Part shown: positions 20,113-30,889 of the stretch, one piece after another
Position numbering within the stretch: position 1 is the first letter of the stretch
Layout: every line of letters starts with the position of its first letter
Made by a program: the position numbers and the translations under genes
Notes under the pieces: generated by a model
Database searches by the model: none
The model's input: the letters and a program-made list of their open reading frames with translations, nothing else
What the model was told of the DNA's origin: nothing
Assembly (NCBI GenBank): GCA_004431415.1
Contig: QPMI01000356.1
Location: 1-50,305, forward strand
Length of the DNA stretch: 50,305 nt
Direction of reading: 5' to 3'
Source: Cyanophora paradoxa
Lineage: Eukaryota > Glaucocystophyceae > Cyanophorales > Cyanophoraceae

Positions 20113-22667
20113 TTAGAAGAAAAGGCGGCTGCACAGTCTACTCCAAGAGACTGGCGGGGGCGGCAGGGGCGGGGGCGGGTGCTTGGGCGGGAGGGGGCGG
20201 GGCGCCCAGGGGCGGGGCGGGATGCGGGCTGGGGCGGGGGTGGCGGGGCCGGGGCGGGGGAGCGGGTGCAAGTTCGCGAAGGGGGACGGGCTCGCCGGTG
20301 GCCGCGCCGGCCGCCGGGGAGGCCCCGGGAGCGATGCGAGGCGGCGGCGGCGCTCGGATATCACGTAGTGCGCGCCGCCGGCCTGCCCGGGCGAGGCGGC
20401 GCCCTCAGCGGCTCAGGCGGGGGGGGGGGGGGGGGGGGGGGGGGCGGACCGCTGCGGCGACGCAGAAGGCGACGAGGGAGAGGGGGGCGCCCCGGTCCAC
20501 GAAGCGGGCGGCCGGCGAGGCGTACCCCTCCGGGTCCGCCTTGGCCAGGCCCACCCGCAGGTTCTCCCTGTCGAAGACCGCGTAGTAGGCCCTGCCGCGC
20601 GTGAGGCGAGACGGGGCGCAAGGCGGAGGCGGTGCTGGCGCGGTACCGAAGGAAGACGTCGCCCAGGATCCAAACGCTGGGGCTGCGTGACACGGACGAG
20701 TCAAGGACGGGATTGGGGGGAGGGCGGGGGGAGAAGGGGCGGGGCCGTACTTGATTTCCTGGGTGCCGAGGGCGAGAGTGCAGACGGGCCGGCCGCCCTC
20801 CTCTGCGACCTGGGCCCCGCCCCGCCCCCTCGCATCGGGGGCGGGGTCGTGGGGGTGCGGGACGGGCGGGCACCTGGACCACGAATTCCTCCGGCGAGAG
20901 GGAGAACGGTACCCCCGCTTCCCCCAGCGCGAAGGTGATGGCGGGGACCCTTGGCGCGGGGGAACGAATTCAGCGTGGGGGGCGGAGGGGAGGGGGCGGG
21001 GGGAATCGAGGGCGGGCACTTGTCGAGGTCGCGGCAGTCCCAGCGGGGCCCCGCCATGGAGGCCGAGGGCGGGCCCCCCGGCGCCGCCCGCTCGCTCTTC
21101 GGCGGGGGTGAGAGGGGCCGCGGGGGGCGCGCAAGGGGGCGGGCGGGCCTGGAGGAGGCGGACGCCGGAGAGGAGGCGGGCGGCGAGGGCGCGCACGGCC
21201 TCGGGGGGCCCCACCAGCAGCGAGCTCCCCGTGTCCAGGATCGCCCCGCACCCGCCCCGCCCCCCGCCCCCAGCCCCCCGGCACAAGGGCAGCGCGCTCG
21301 CCCCCGCCGCGATCCCCGCCAGCCGCACCCGCCAGTAGCTCTCCCTGCGGTGCTCCCCGCTCGGCCCCGGAGGAACAAGCGCTGAGAGCCGCGTACCCCA
21401 TGATGGGGAGGAAGGTGTACTCGTAACGCGGGTCCCGCCCCCCCAGGATGAGGGCGCTCTCCCCGGACCTGCCCGGCCCGTTGGCCGGCGCGCGGAGGAG
21501 GGGAGGGAGGGGGGGAAACGGGGGACGGGGAGGGGTACCGGCTCGGATCGCGCCCCAGGTAGAACGAGAACTCGTTCGCGGGGAGGGCGCCCTGGGGCGC
21601 GCGCACGTCAGGGGGAGGAGGAAGGAAGCGGGGGGTACGGGAGGCGCCTGGGACATGAGCGCGTCGAAGAGGGGGTACAGGCCGTCCTCGGAGAGGGAGG
21701 GGAAAGCAAGGCCCACGATCCCGTCCGCCGGCGTCTCCTGCCGGGGGTACGCTCGGTCACGGGGGGGAAGTTGAGGAGAGGGAGGGGGTACGGGCGCGCC
21801 GAGAAGACGGCCTCGTCCTCACTGACGGCCTCCCCGAAGGCCACGTCCCGTGCCACGAGCCCCGCCACCCGCACCGTGTCCCGGCCCACGTACCCCTTCA
21901 TGCTCCCGGAGCCGTACTTGGGGAGGGGTACGCCGTGAGAAGGTGGCGGGGGGCGGCGCTCCCGGCCGCCGGGGTGCAGTTGCAATGCACGCACGTGGAT
22001 CTCGATGCCGGTGCCCACGAAGCTGTAGGTCTTGGAGAGGGACCCGTCGAAGCGCCTGTGCGAGCCGCACGAGGACTCGCAGCGGCGGGACGGGACCCTG
22101 AGAAGGGCGGCCGGTTGTGGCGCGGCTGCGGTTGCGGCGAGGGGCACGCGGGCGCCGCACCACAAGTTCGAGGACCTGCGCGAGCGCTCTCAGGAGGGCC
22201 TCGCGGAGGCTCGAGAGCGGCGGCGGCGGACCCGGTGTCGAAAACGCATGTGAAGAGCTGCTCGGGCTCGCCGATCGAAATCTCGCCCACGTACTCCGTC
22301 TGCGACGCCGGAGTCGGCGGTTTTGAAGCGCGGGGCTGCTCAAGCGGATCGAGGGTAAACTCACGTAGAAGTTCGTGAGCGGTAACCGCGCCGCCCCGGG
22401 CGAGGCCTCCGAACCGCCGCGGCCGAGCAAACGGCGGGCGCGAGCATCCGCGCTGATGGCCGGGAGTTGGTCGGCTGCGGCGCCGTCCTGCAATTTCACC
22501 AGCGCTGCTAGGTGCATCTTCACCGCGTCCGCGTTGAGCCGCTGCTCCCGCCGCAGCGCTATGACGCGGGCCGCACTTGGGCCAGGGCGACGCATAGGGG
22601 TGGCGCTGATCCACGCGGCGCAGCCCAGCACCAGCAGCAGCAGCGCCACCCCGAAGCCGCGGCCCAT
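20113..22667 (-). CDS. Membrane-anchored pepsin-like aspartic protease (family A1)
   Basis: An N-terminal signal peptide (GFGVALLLLVLGCAAWISA) is followed by a propeptide and TEYVGEISIGEPEQLFTCV. The first catalytic motif FDTGSSNLWCG is split by an intron after DTG. Then come FDGSLSKTYSFVGTGIEI, YGSGSMKGYVGRDTVRVAG, DGIVGLAFPSLSEDGLYPLF, NEFSFYLGRD, the second catalytic motif AILDTGSSLLVGPPEAVRAL, ITFALGEAGVPFSLSPEEFV, VCTLALGTQEIK, WILGDVFLR, and RAYYAVFDRENLRVGLAKA. Next is VDRGAPLSLVAFCVAAA; splicing over the intron that holds the 26-nt C tract joins it to AGGAHYVI and SERRRR, forming a transmembrane helix with a basic stop-transfer end. A Pro-rich tail ends at 20113. Both catalytic Asp residues are present, so it is predicted active in the secretory or vacuolar pathway. 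Start ATG 22667. Confidence 0.88.
20419..20444 (+). repeat. 26-nt G homopolymer (C on the sense strand) in an intron
   Basis: An uninterrupted G26 run on the plus strand. It lies inside the intron GTCCGCCCC...CTGAGG...CGGGCAG of the aspartic protease gene, between the transmembrane-encoding exons. Its length is likely unreliable, as such tracts are prone to sequencing slippage. Confidence 0.95.
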
Positions 22668-22790
22668 CCGCCCAGTAACCGCGAAGCGCGAATCGATACA
22701 CCCTGTACCCCCAATACGAGCGACGCCGCGACGGCGCTGCGACGCTGCGACAGCAGCTGCGACACACTGGTGTAGGCGGGCTCAGCACGA
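22668..22790. promoter_or_regulatory. 123-bp divergent intergenic region
   Basis: This separates the aspartic protease start (minus, 22667) from the DXO start (plus, 22791). It contains TGTACCCCCAATACGAG near 22704. No TATA box is evident. It is the tightest head-to-head spacing in the window, so a shared promoter is likely by position. Confidence 0.4.
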
Positions 22791-24506
22791 ATGGCTCAGC
22801 AGCAGCAGGAGCGGGATCGAGGCGCGCGGGACCGCTTCGACCCGTACGCGCGGCCGTCTCCACCCCCGCGCGCCTCGCGGCCTCTACCTGGCGAGATTGC
22901 CGGATTGTCCGTCGGCGAAGCGCTGAATCAGATCCACCCGGCGATCGGCGATGGTCTGTTCAACAGCTACAAGCCCGAGAAGGTCGGCGCGCCAGCCTCT
23001 TCGCCGCTCGAGCTCTCTGTCGGCGGCGCCTAACTGGTGCGGTCGTTCAGGTGGCATCGTTCTCATCGCTTCTACGGCGCTCGGACGGCGCATACGTCGT
23101 CCAGGTCCCTGGCTCCTGTCCAAGCTTCAGCATGCCCGTCGCGAACGGCGCCCAGCCGTGGGACCTGCGCTCGATTGATTACCAGAAGCCGGTCAAGTGT
23201 TCCGACGCCGTGCGCGCGCCGCCCGCCCGCCTCCGCCCCACCCGCCCGCCGGCGCCCCGCCCGCCGCGCCCCCGCTGGGTGTCCCACGATTGCCCCTGCG
23301 CAGTTTAAGACGCATTCTCTGGATTCAATCCTGCTCGCTCTGGCCGCGTCTGGTGCCCCTCTCCCCGAGGGCGACGCAAGCGAGCCTCCCGTCGACTTCA
23401 TCTCGTACGACCCATCACGCCCGCCGCGCCGCCCCGCGCCCTGAGCGCGCGCGCAGCTTCCGGAACAACTTCAACAAGATATGCAAGACGCCGTACCAGC
23501 GCGGCCGGCAGGACGAGTGGCAGATCGCGATCCACCGCGTCGGCGGCGTCGGTGCCGAAGCCTGCTTTGCGTGTACCCCCTCCTTAAATTCACGCCCGCG
23601 CAGTGCACATGAACATCCTCGAGACGGGCGAGGAGCCTGCTGTGGACGTCGAGGCGTGGGGCTACCGCTTTGAGGGTACCCCTGGCTACCCCCGCGAAGC
23701 GCGCGGCAGCCGATTCTGGTCCGCCGCAGGCCTTAGCACCCGTCCGCCCGCGAACGTACCCCCCGAGCACGACCACCAGGAGTTCTGCATCGTGGTGCGT
23801 ACCCCTCCAACAATGCTTTCCCCGCCTCAGAAATCTACCAGGTCCGCTCGGAGCTGGGCCCGTACCGCCTGTACCTTGGCGCGGAGATCGACTGCTATCG
23901 TACCCTGCCCAGCCAGCGCGACGCGCCCGCCGCCCCCGCGCAGGGTACGCCGCCGTTTCCGTTGGCCCTCTCGCCGGCCCCGCGGGGCGCCGACGCGGGG
24001 CGGGTGCAGAAGGGCCGGCGGGGGCCGGGGAGGGGGCCGGGGCCCTCCGAGTCCCCGCCTTCGAGGGGGCGCACCAGAGCGTGGCCCTGGGGGGCGACCC
24101 CCCCGGGGCCCACGGCCTGGCGGGGTACGTCGAGCTCAAGTCCAGCATGGGCCCCGTCGACCTCTCCCGCCCCCACAGGCGCGCCCCCGCCTCCGCGCCC
24201 CGGCAAATCATACAAGAATATGATGATTACTGCTAAGATGCTATTGTCTCATCTAAGATCGCCAAGAAGAGGTCAACACATCCTATTTTTTACCCAAACC
24301 CTCCTTCCTCATTTATGTTAACATAACTTTCCTTCTGAGCATCTCTGTTGCCGCGCCATGTGACTGCGCGCAGCCTGCGGTACATGCGCTGGTGGGTCCA
24401 GTCCTTCCTCGCCGGCGTCCCCGCCCTCTTCTGCGGCGTCCACCGCGACGGCATCATGTACCCCTCCGGCCTCTCCCGCCTCCTCGTGTGCTCCCTCCCC
24501 TCCCCC

Positions 24507-24541
<35 letters not shown>

Positions 24542-24897
24542 ATCCGTCCTCGGATGCGAACCGGGGAAGGTGTCGGACCTGCCGGCGAGCCTGGAGAAGG
24601 CGGGGCCGGCGCGGCGGGGCGCGCCGAGCTGGGACCCGGGGGTCTGCCTGGCCTTCGCGGCGCGCGTGCTGCGCCTCCTCAGAGAGTCCACCGCCGAGGG
24701 CGGCCGCTACATCCTCAAGCGCGCCCGCCCCCCGCCCCCAACCCCCCCGCCCCTTCCGCCCCCGCTGAGGCGCCGGCAGCAGGTTCTCGTCGCAAGAGGA
24801 CCGCATCTCGCTTCTGCCGGTGCCGGGCGACGGGCCCGGCCTCTCGTTCCTGCCCCCTTCGTACCTCGCCCGCGCCTCGCCGGCCCGTGCCCCCTGA
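22791..24897 (+). CDS. DXO: DXO/Rai1 decapping exoribonuclease
   Basis: DXO/Rai1 enzymes remove incomplete or NAD caps from RNA and degrade the 5' end. The first exon reads MAQQQQERDRGARDRFDPYA...GEALNQIHPAIGDGLFNSY. Downstream exons give VDFISY, RNNFNKICKTPYQRGRQDEW followed by QIAIHRV, then VHMNILETGE, AWGYRFE, HDHQEFCIVVR, LGPYRLYLGAEIDCY (the catalytic E-x-D motif), GYVELKSSM (the catalytic E-x-K motif), RYMRWWVQSFLAGVP with ALFCGVHRDGI, and WDPGVCLAFAARVLRLLRES. Active-site acidic and lysine residues are all visible, so it should be active. The intron 24179-24373 needs a GC donor (CACAG/GCGCGC) and is oddly AT-rich and long. Another intron carries a 34-nt C run. The last exon reads SSQEDRISLLPVPGDGPGLS and stops at 24897; the exact C-terminus is less sure. 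Confidence 0.88.
24508..24541 (+). repeat. 34-nt C homopolymer in a DXO intron
   Basis: A C34 run lies in the intron that starts GTGTGCTCCC after GLSRLL and ends before VSDLPASLEKA of the DXO gene. It is the longest homopolymer in the window. Confidence 0.95.
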
Positions 24898-25090
24898 CGC
24901 GCCCCACTCGCCGGCGCCCGCGGCCCGCCCCGCCCGCGCCTCTGCTCGGGCAGGGGCACGTGCACGCGGACTGTTAGCGTTCTCGGCGCTCGAGCTCGGG
25001 CGAACCAGCTAGTCCCGGGTCCAGCGCGCGCCAGGCGGGCCCCGAGTCCCCGACCCCCGCGCCCCGGCCCCCGGCCCGCCGCCGAGCCCG

Positions 25091-25149
25091 GACTCCCGAC
25101 TCCCGACTCCCGACTCCCGACTCCCGAGTCCCGACTCCCGACTCCCGAG
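25091..25149 (+). repeat. Tandem 7-bp repeat (GACTCCC)n
   Basis: About eight units of GACTCCC, with one or two GAGTCCC variants. They are immediately preceded by related Pro/Arg-type CCCGAGTCCCCGACC sequence. It is a simple microsatellite-like array downstream of the DXO gene. Confidence 0.9.
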
Positions 25150-25551
25150 CCCTGGGCCCTCCATAGAAGGTTCTCTCAGAGTCTCGAAGCTAGCGCTTCA
25201 GAGAAATCCTCCGAGGCTTCCAAGGAATTCGAATCGTCGCCTGGAACGCTCTGGAAAGAACTTCTGAAACTTGTTGACAAACGCGATGGAATCATTCAAT
25301 TATCATTGGAATGATCATCCAGAATATTAGCCTATTTTTCAATGATAAGGTACCGGTAATTCGAACACGCGTCGTTGTTTTTCGTACTACCGTAGTACGG
25401 ACCTGTACGGTAAATGCGTAATGAAGTCGAAGTCCGGCTCCGCGGCGGACTCCCGGAGTCCAATCCGCATCGAGAGTCGAGACTCGAGCTAGCCTTGTGA
25501 CGGGCAACTTGGGGCCAGTGATGGTATTCCGAATTAACCGAAAAACTGCCC

Positions 25552-25574
25552 ATTCCAGGAATAATTCCTGGAAT
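25552..25574. repeat. Perfect 11-bp inverted repeat with 1-nt spacer
   Basis: ATTCCAGGAAT, A, ATTCCTGGAAT: the arms are exact reverse complements. Sited in the gene-poor island, it could form a hairpin or be a binding site for a dimeric protein. Nothing else supports either role. Confidence 0.85.
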
Positions 25575-25624
25575 ATTCCTAGTAAGATTCCGAATTCTTT
25601 ATTGTTTCTAGAAACCCTTCCCTC

Positions 25625-25652
25625 GTACTACGGTACACGCGTACCGTAGTAC
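25625..25652. repeat. Perfect 12-bp inverted repeat with 4-nt loop
   Basis: GTACTACGGTAC, ACGC, GTACCGTAGTAC: a perfect hairpin-forming palindrome. Related GTACTAC/GTAGTAC sequence recurs at about 25382-25397 and 26817-26850. Confidence 0.85.
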
Positions 25653-27489
25653 CGCACCCCACGCCGGCCCAGCCCCGCCCCGCCCGCCCCTCCCCGCTTT
25701 GCGAGACCACTGTATGAACTGTCAAGCATTAAATATTGAAGCATATTCATGCGTTCGAAGGTGCAGCGCTAGAAAATAATTAAGAGTCGGCCGCGCGGAG
25801 CGCTTTAGTAGCGGCCTTTAGAAGGGGGTGTGCGCGGCGCGCGCTATACGGGGTCTAGATCTAGATCTGTTGGAGCGTCCGAGAGCCCCCTCGCACTACA
25901 GCTAGCTTCTCCCGCGCTGCAACTAAGGCTGCATCACGTACCCCCCCAGCACCTCAGGTTTAGTATACGATAAATCTTTAGTAGTGGGGCCTGAAAACTT
26001 TGGTACTATAAAGATCCAGTATACTAAATATTTCCCGACTTACAGTAAAGGCTTGAAAGTTGAACCCCGCCGCGGCGCGCTTCTACTCGCCGCCGAGTCG
26101 CCGGTCGGAGTCTCGAGAGCTCGCTTTGTTGATCGAACTCGGAATTCCGGTGCACTCACGTTCACATATATTCGCACATATATGCTTTTTTCACACCACA
26201 GGCTCACAGCATGCATATGCGCAATGTGAACAGTTACTGTGAACAGTGAACTTCGCTATTTTTTAACATTTGGAACTCGGGAGTTCGAACACGCAAAAGC
26301 GACGATGACATTAGTGAAACTGACAGAGTCTGACACGCGAGAGCTGCCCGATTGGAGTGCGATGTTTCGCAAACTGTGTTCGTTTGGAACGCCAAGTTGT
26401 CGACAACTGATGGTCAGACTAGGTCAGTGATGGATCTGTCCGACGGTTCAATGTCCATATTTGATATATCGATGAACACGTGAACACATGCAGAGCGAAT
26501 GATTGAACGCTCATTCAATCATTATAGGCCGCGCGGCCCTTAGCCATGGACGTGCGCATGCCTGCCAATGCTGCCACGCGGGCCATTGCCTGGACATGCG
26601 CATGCGCATCGCAGGATATCGATTCGCAGCGCATCATCTGCGCATGCGCAGCGCATGCCGCATGCGCGGACTCCGGGATGATGCGCCTCGCCGCGGCCGG
26701 AGTCGATCGGGACTCGGGAGTCGGGACTCCGGAATCCGGATCGAGTCGCCCGCGGTGAACAGTGAACACCGAACAGTGAACACGTTTGCGGAGGTTCAAA
26801 TGTTTTTCTTCCACAACGTACTACTACTACGGTACTAGTACGGTACTACTGGTAGAACGTCGAACTTCTAGAAGTTCGCCGAACACTTCTGCCGCTGCTG
26901 CCCCGTACCGTACGGCGTACGTTCGCAATGCTACGCATCTGCCAAGCCTACGCTGGCGATGAAGGTCGCAGCCTGGCAGACTCGCAGTCGCCGAGTCACG
27001 AGTCGACATCTCATGATCAGAGTCGACGTCTTCAAGGCTTACTAAGTCGGAAATTCGAAAACGGGGCCCACGCCCGGCCCAGGCGGCCAGGCCCAGGCTG
27101 CAATTGGCAACAGGCGTCACCGCGAAGGCCTCCGATCCCCATTCGCGTGCAATTCGCAAGGCCCGAGCTCGAGGAAAAGGACTTCGCCAAAAATTGGGAG
27201 CTCGAGGAGTGCGGACAGCAGCTGTCAGCAGCAGCAAAAAGCAGCGACCAAGCGGTCGCACGTACGCGTCGTTCGCCTCCGCGGTCGCTTAGCTCGGCCA
27301 GCTGCACTGCGGAAGCACGCGCGGCGTCGGGCCACGCGAAGCGACGCGCGCGCGTACGTCAGGTCGGATCGGAGCGGCGCGTATACGAATACGCGAGCGC
27401 GGCAGCGGCGATCGCAGCACGCGCGCGCGTAGGGCATCACCATCAGCGATCGGGCGTTCAACGCGCGTTCGCTCAGACGAGACGAAGGT

Positions 27490-30400
27490 TCCACCCGCTG
27501 CCAGCGCGTCTGTCAGCGATCAAATTGCAAAGCTGGCGACCGCCGGCGCCGTCGCCCCGCACGCGGCGCTCTTTCCCGACACCGCCGGGGCACGCTACAG
27601 GCGCGAGCGCGTGCTCGCCAGGCGCAACAGCAACTCTCGTGAGGGCGTCGTGCGGCGGCGCGTCGGCAGGCCGCCCGTGCAGCTGCAGGCGCCGGCGCCG
27701 CAGCCTGCGACCGGGCCATTAGACGTAGAGGCGCTGCTGGAGCTGTGCGCCGCGGCGGCGCCTGCACCGCGCAATTGCAAGCGCCCGGCGGCAGAGATGC
27801 AGGCGAGCTCGCCGCCGCCGCCGCTCGTGCCGATCGAGATGCTCGCGTACGGCGGCATCGGCAGCGGCACCGCGCATCTGCGCGCCGGCGCCCTCTACCG
27901 CCTCTGCGTCCCCGCCATCACCCTCTACAACGGCGCCGCCGCCGCCCGCAGCCCGTCCGCCGCGTCCGGGCCTGGCGCTGTGGCGCGCGGGCGGCCGGCG
28001 GAGAGCTCCCGCCTGGCCAGGGTCACCATCTCTGCGTGGCCGGAGACCGTCCCCGGCGCCCTCCCCTCGCCGCCCGACTTCGACGCGCGCGCCGACACCG
28101 CCGAGGACCTCGGCGTCTCCATCGCTCTCTCCGCGTACGACGGCTTCACGATCAAGGTGCGCGCCCCCTCTAGATCTGCAGCGATCGCTTTCAAGCTCCC
28201 TGATTTTCCATTTCTGATTCTGGGGTCCCTTGCATTTCGTTTTCTTTGCGGCAGGGGAACCCGAGCCTCGGGGTGGACCTCCACATCGGCGTCGACGGCC
28301 TGGCCCTCGCCCCCATGAAGTGCGCCCCGGCCCCGCCCCGCCCCCGCGCCGGCCACGGCGACTCGGAGGTGAATGTGTCGCGGTTCCAACGTGCACGCGC
28401 CGCCCCCGCGCTCCCATCGGCAGGTTCAAGATCCTGTGCTCGAGCCAGTACGGCGGCCGGCCGCTCGCCCTGCGCGCCCACTGGGTGAGATCAACTGCTT
28501 TCTAGATGCGATCGGATTCCCGCCTCGCGATGACGAGCGGCGCGGCGCGATCGAATCTCGGGATGCCTGACGCGGGCGGGCGCCGGCGGGGCGTGCGCAG
28601 GCGGACGACCGCATGCCCCTTCCGGGAACACAGGCCGTGCGCTTCGTTCTCGGGGGCGAGGCTGCGCGCTCCTCCGACGAGACGCTGCCCCTACCGCGCC
28701 CCCTCCTGCCCCCCGTTCCGAGCCTCATGGTGCCCGTCCCGCCGGCCCCGGCGGCGCTCGGGATCGCGAGCGGCCACTCGTCGCCCTCGGCGCTGGGCGT
28801 GCGCCGGCGCTCGCCGAGGGACGGCGGGGGCGGCGCTGCCGGGCCGCGCCGCCGGAGCAACCCGACGATCGACGCCGGGCTCGGGATCGCCCTCGCCCCG
28901 CCCTCTGCCTCCGTCTCCCCCTCCTCCGCCTCCCGCGCCGCCGCCTCCCCCACCGCCTCCCTCTCCACGCCCTCCCCCTCCGCCTTCCGCCCCCGCCTCG
29001 AGATCGTGCCGCCGGTCGGCCCGGTGGGGGCGACGATCAGCGGGGCAGAGCTGCGGGGCGGGGCGTTCCTCGGGGTGGCGCGCTCGCTGCGGGAGCTGCC
29101 GGTGGGGGCGGGCGGCGTGGTGCCCCCGCTGAGCCCCGTGCCGGCGCAGCGGGGCCAGCTGCCGCCCGAGGAGATGGCGGCGGCGGCCCTCTCCGCCGTC
29201 GCCCTCTCCGCCGGGCACGCCGGCTCCCGCGCCGGCACCCCCACCGTCTCCTCCCCCGCCTCCGCCTCCTCGCCCCCGGCTCCCCTCCGACCCCGAGCCC
29301 CACGGCGCCGCCCCCGGTCCCGGCGCGCCGCTGCCGCCGGCGGGCCTCGAGGCGCTCGCCGTGGCGCAGGAGGTGGCGAGCCTCGGGCTCGGGCTCAAGC
29401 CGCCCCCCGGCCCCGGCGGCCTCTGCTCCCTCATCAGCCCCGTCCACGGTCCGCACGTGCCCCCGCGCCGCATCAGCGCGCCGCAAAGGACCGAAAAAAA
29501 GGAAATAAAAGGAAATTCGGGGCTGCAGAGAACCAGGAGTGGCTGTCGGAGGTGCTGGGGAGGACGCGAGAGGAGCTGGGGCGGCGGGGCGGGCGGCACG
29601 CGGCGCTGGCGCCCCTGGCCGCCCTCGCCCGCCTCCTCTCCGACCTCGAGGCCGCCGACCAGGTCCCGCCCCCGCCCCGCCCCGCCCCGCCCCGCCAGTC
29701 CTTGCCTGAGGCTGCCCGCCCTCGGGCCCCCGGCAGGGGAAAGAGGCGCCGCTGCCGCCGGCGCCCTCCCCCTCCCTCTTCGCCATGGACGCCCTCACCG
29801 CCCCCGACGAGGTGCCTCCCCGCACGCCCTTCGCCCCCTCCCCCCGTCACCCTCCCACGCAGGCGCGCGCCGGCTGCACGCTGCCGGAGTGGCGGCCGAT
29901 GCCCGTCGAGGCCCCCGAGCTCGACGCCTTCGTCGCGCAGGTCGAGCAGGCGCGCTCGCCCCGATCGCGAGCGCCGCGCCCCGCCCCTCCGCTGAAGCCC
30001 CGCGCGCCCCCCCCTCGCAGGCCTTCGAGTCGCTGCGGTTCGCGGGCAGCGCCGCAGCAGTGGCGGCCGCCGCCACTGCCGCCACGCACCTCCTCCTCGA
30101 GGTGCGGAGGAAGCGGTGGAGGGTCCAGACGCCTCCGCTGAGGGGCCCCCGCGCGCGCGGCAGGACCGGCTGCTGCTCTCGCCGCTGGTGCGGACGAGCG
30201 AGGGGCGGACGCGGCTGCGCGCCCTCCTCGTCGCCCTCCGCGAGCACACCGCCTCCATGAGCCCGGTCCGATCGATATCCGGAGCCCCGCGCCTCGCGAT
30301 CGGCTCCTCCCTCAGGCCCCGCTGACCTCGAGGCCCCGCCCCGCCCTTGTCCTGACAGGTCCTGCACGTCGCCTCGAGCCTGGCGGACCAGGCCATCCGC

Positions 30401-30770
30401 CGCCTCCGCCACCCGTGCGCCCCGCCCTCCGAGGGCCCCTCGCCACGAGCTCCCCTCGCGCCGCCCTCTGACGCGTCCCTCCCCGGGGCGGGCAGGGCGG
30501 AGCACCGCGAGGACGCCGTGAGGAGCGCCTGGGACGCCGTGGACGCGCTGCGGCCCCCCATGCGCGGCGCCTGCCCCGACCTCTACCCCCTCACCTACCC
30601 CCGCGCCCTCGAGGCACGCCCCCGGCCGCCCGCGCCGGCCCCTCTCCCCGGAGCTCTGACGCCGTCGCCAGGTCCTCACGGCGGCGCGCGACGTCGCGCA
30701 AAGCGCCGGCGGGCCCTTCGGTGTTGACGTCGTGCGCCCTCAATTCGACGCTAGCCAAAGACCACGCTAG
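27490..30770 (+). CDS. Unrecognised multi-exon protein with AT-hook-like N-terminus and a beta-type domain
   Basis: I do not recognise this protein. Exons read ALFPDTAGARYRRERVLARR and RRRVGRPP (AT-hook-like), then LDVEALLELCAAA, VPIEMLAYGGIGSG with AHLRAGALYRLCVP, VTISAWPETVPG, DLGVSIALSAYDGFTIK / GNPSLGVDLHIGVDGLALAP, FKILCSSQYGGRPLALRAHW / ADDRMPLPGTQAVRFVLGGE. The strand-like middle may be one beta-rich domain. A Pro/Ser-rich stretch follows (frame slip near 29285), then helical exons: EWLSEVLGRTREELGRR, AFESLRFAGS..THLLLE, LLSPLVRTSEGRTRLRALL, VLHVASSLADQAIRRL, YPRALE / VLTAARDVAQSA. The start is not fixed; the frame is open upstream without an ATG I trust. Introns 29950-30020 and 30614-30671 appear to use GC donors. 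It either stops near 30770 or splices on into the next segment. DNA binding is a weak guess from the GRPP motif. Confidence 0.5.
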
Positions 30771-30889
30771 AATTCCGAAGAACCGGATGGGAAGCCGAAA
30801 CCAAAGAATCGAACAAGAAGCTTAGAAAGGAGCGAAGAAGAAGAAGGGAGAAGAGAGCTGACGCGCGTGCTGGCGGGCGGTGCGCGCAG

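Larger units (their letters stand above)
24898..27489. other. Gene-poor, lower-GC intergenic island rich in short repeats and palindromes
   Basis: This 2.6-kb region lacks convincing codon structure and is visibly less GC-rich than the rest. It contains a GACTCCC tandem array (25091-25149), perfect inverted repeats at 25552-25574 and 25625-25652, TAGATCTAGATCT at about 25856-25868, several GTGAACA copies (26226-26250, 26470-26485, 26755-26782), and clustered GCGCATGCGC palindromes (26553-26670). Between about 27000 and 27489 GC content rises toward the next gene, whose first exon may lie here. The one modest frame, ending near 26430, has no recognisable protein. Confidence 0.5.

Noticed and set aside
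20150-20275. G-rich tract as a regulatory quadruplex
   Set aside because: The complement encodes the Pro-rich tail of the aspartic protease, so codon usage explains the G runs. A structural role is possible but not needed.
25091-25149. CRISPR-like array of short repeats
   Set aside because: The units are 7 bp and contiguous without spacers; this is a simple tandem repeat in a eukaryotic genome.
26239-26430. 63-codon plus-strand frame in the gene-poor island
   Set aside because: No recognisable motif, low GC unlike the real genes, and surrounded by repeats. It could be chance or a decayed element.
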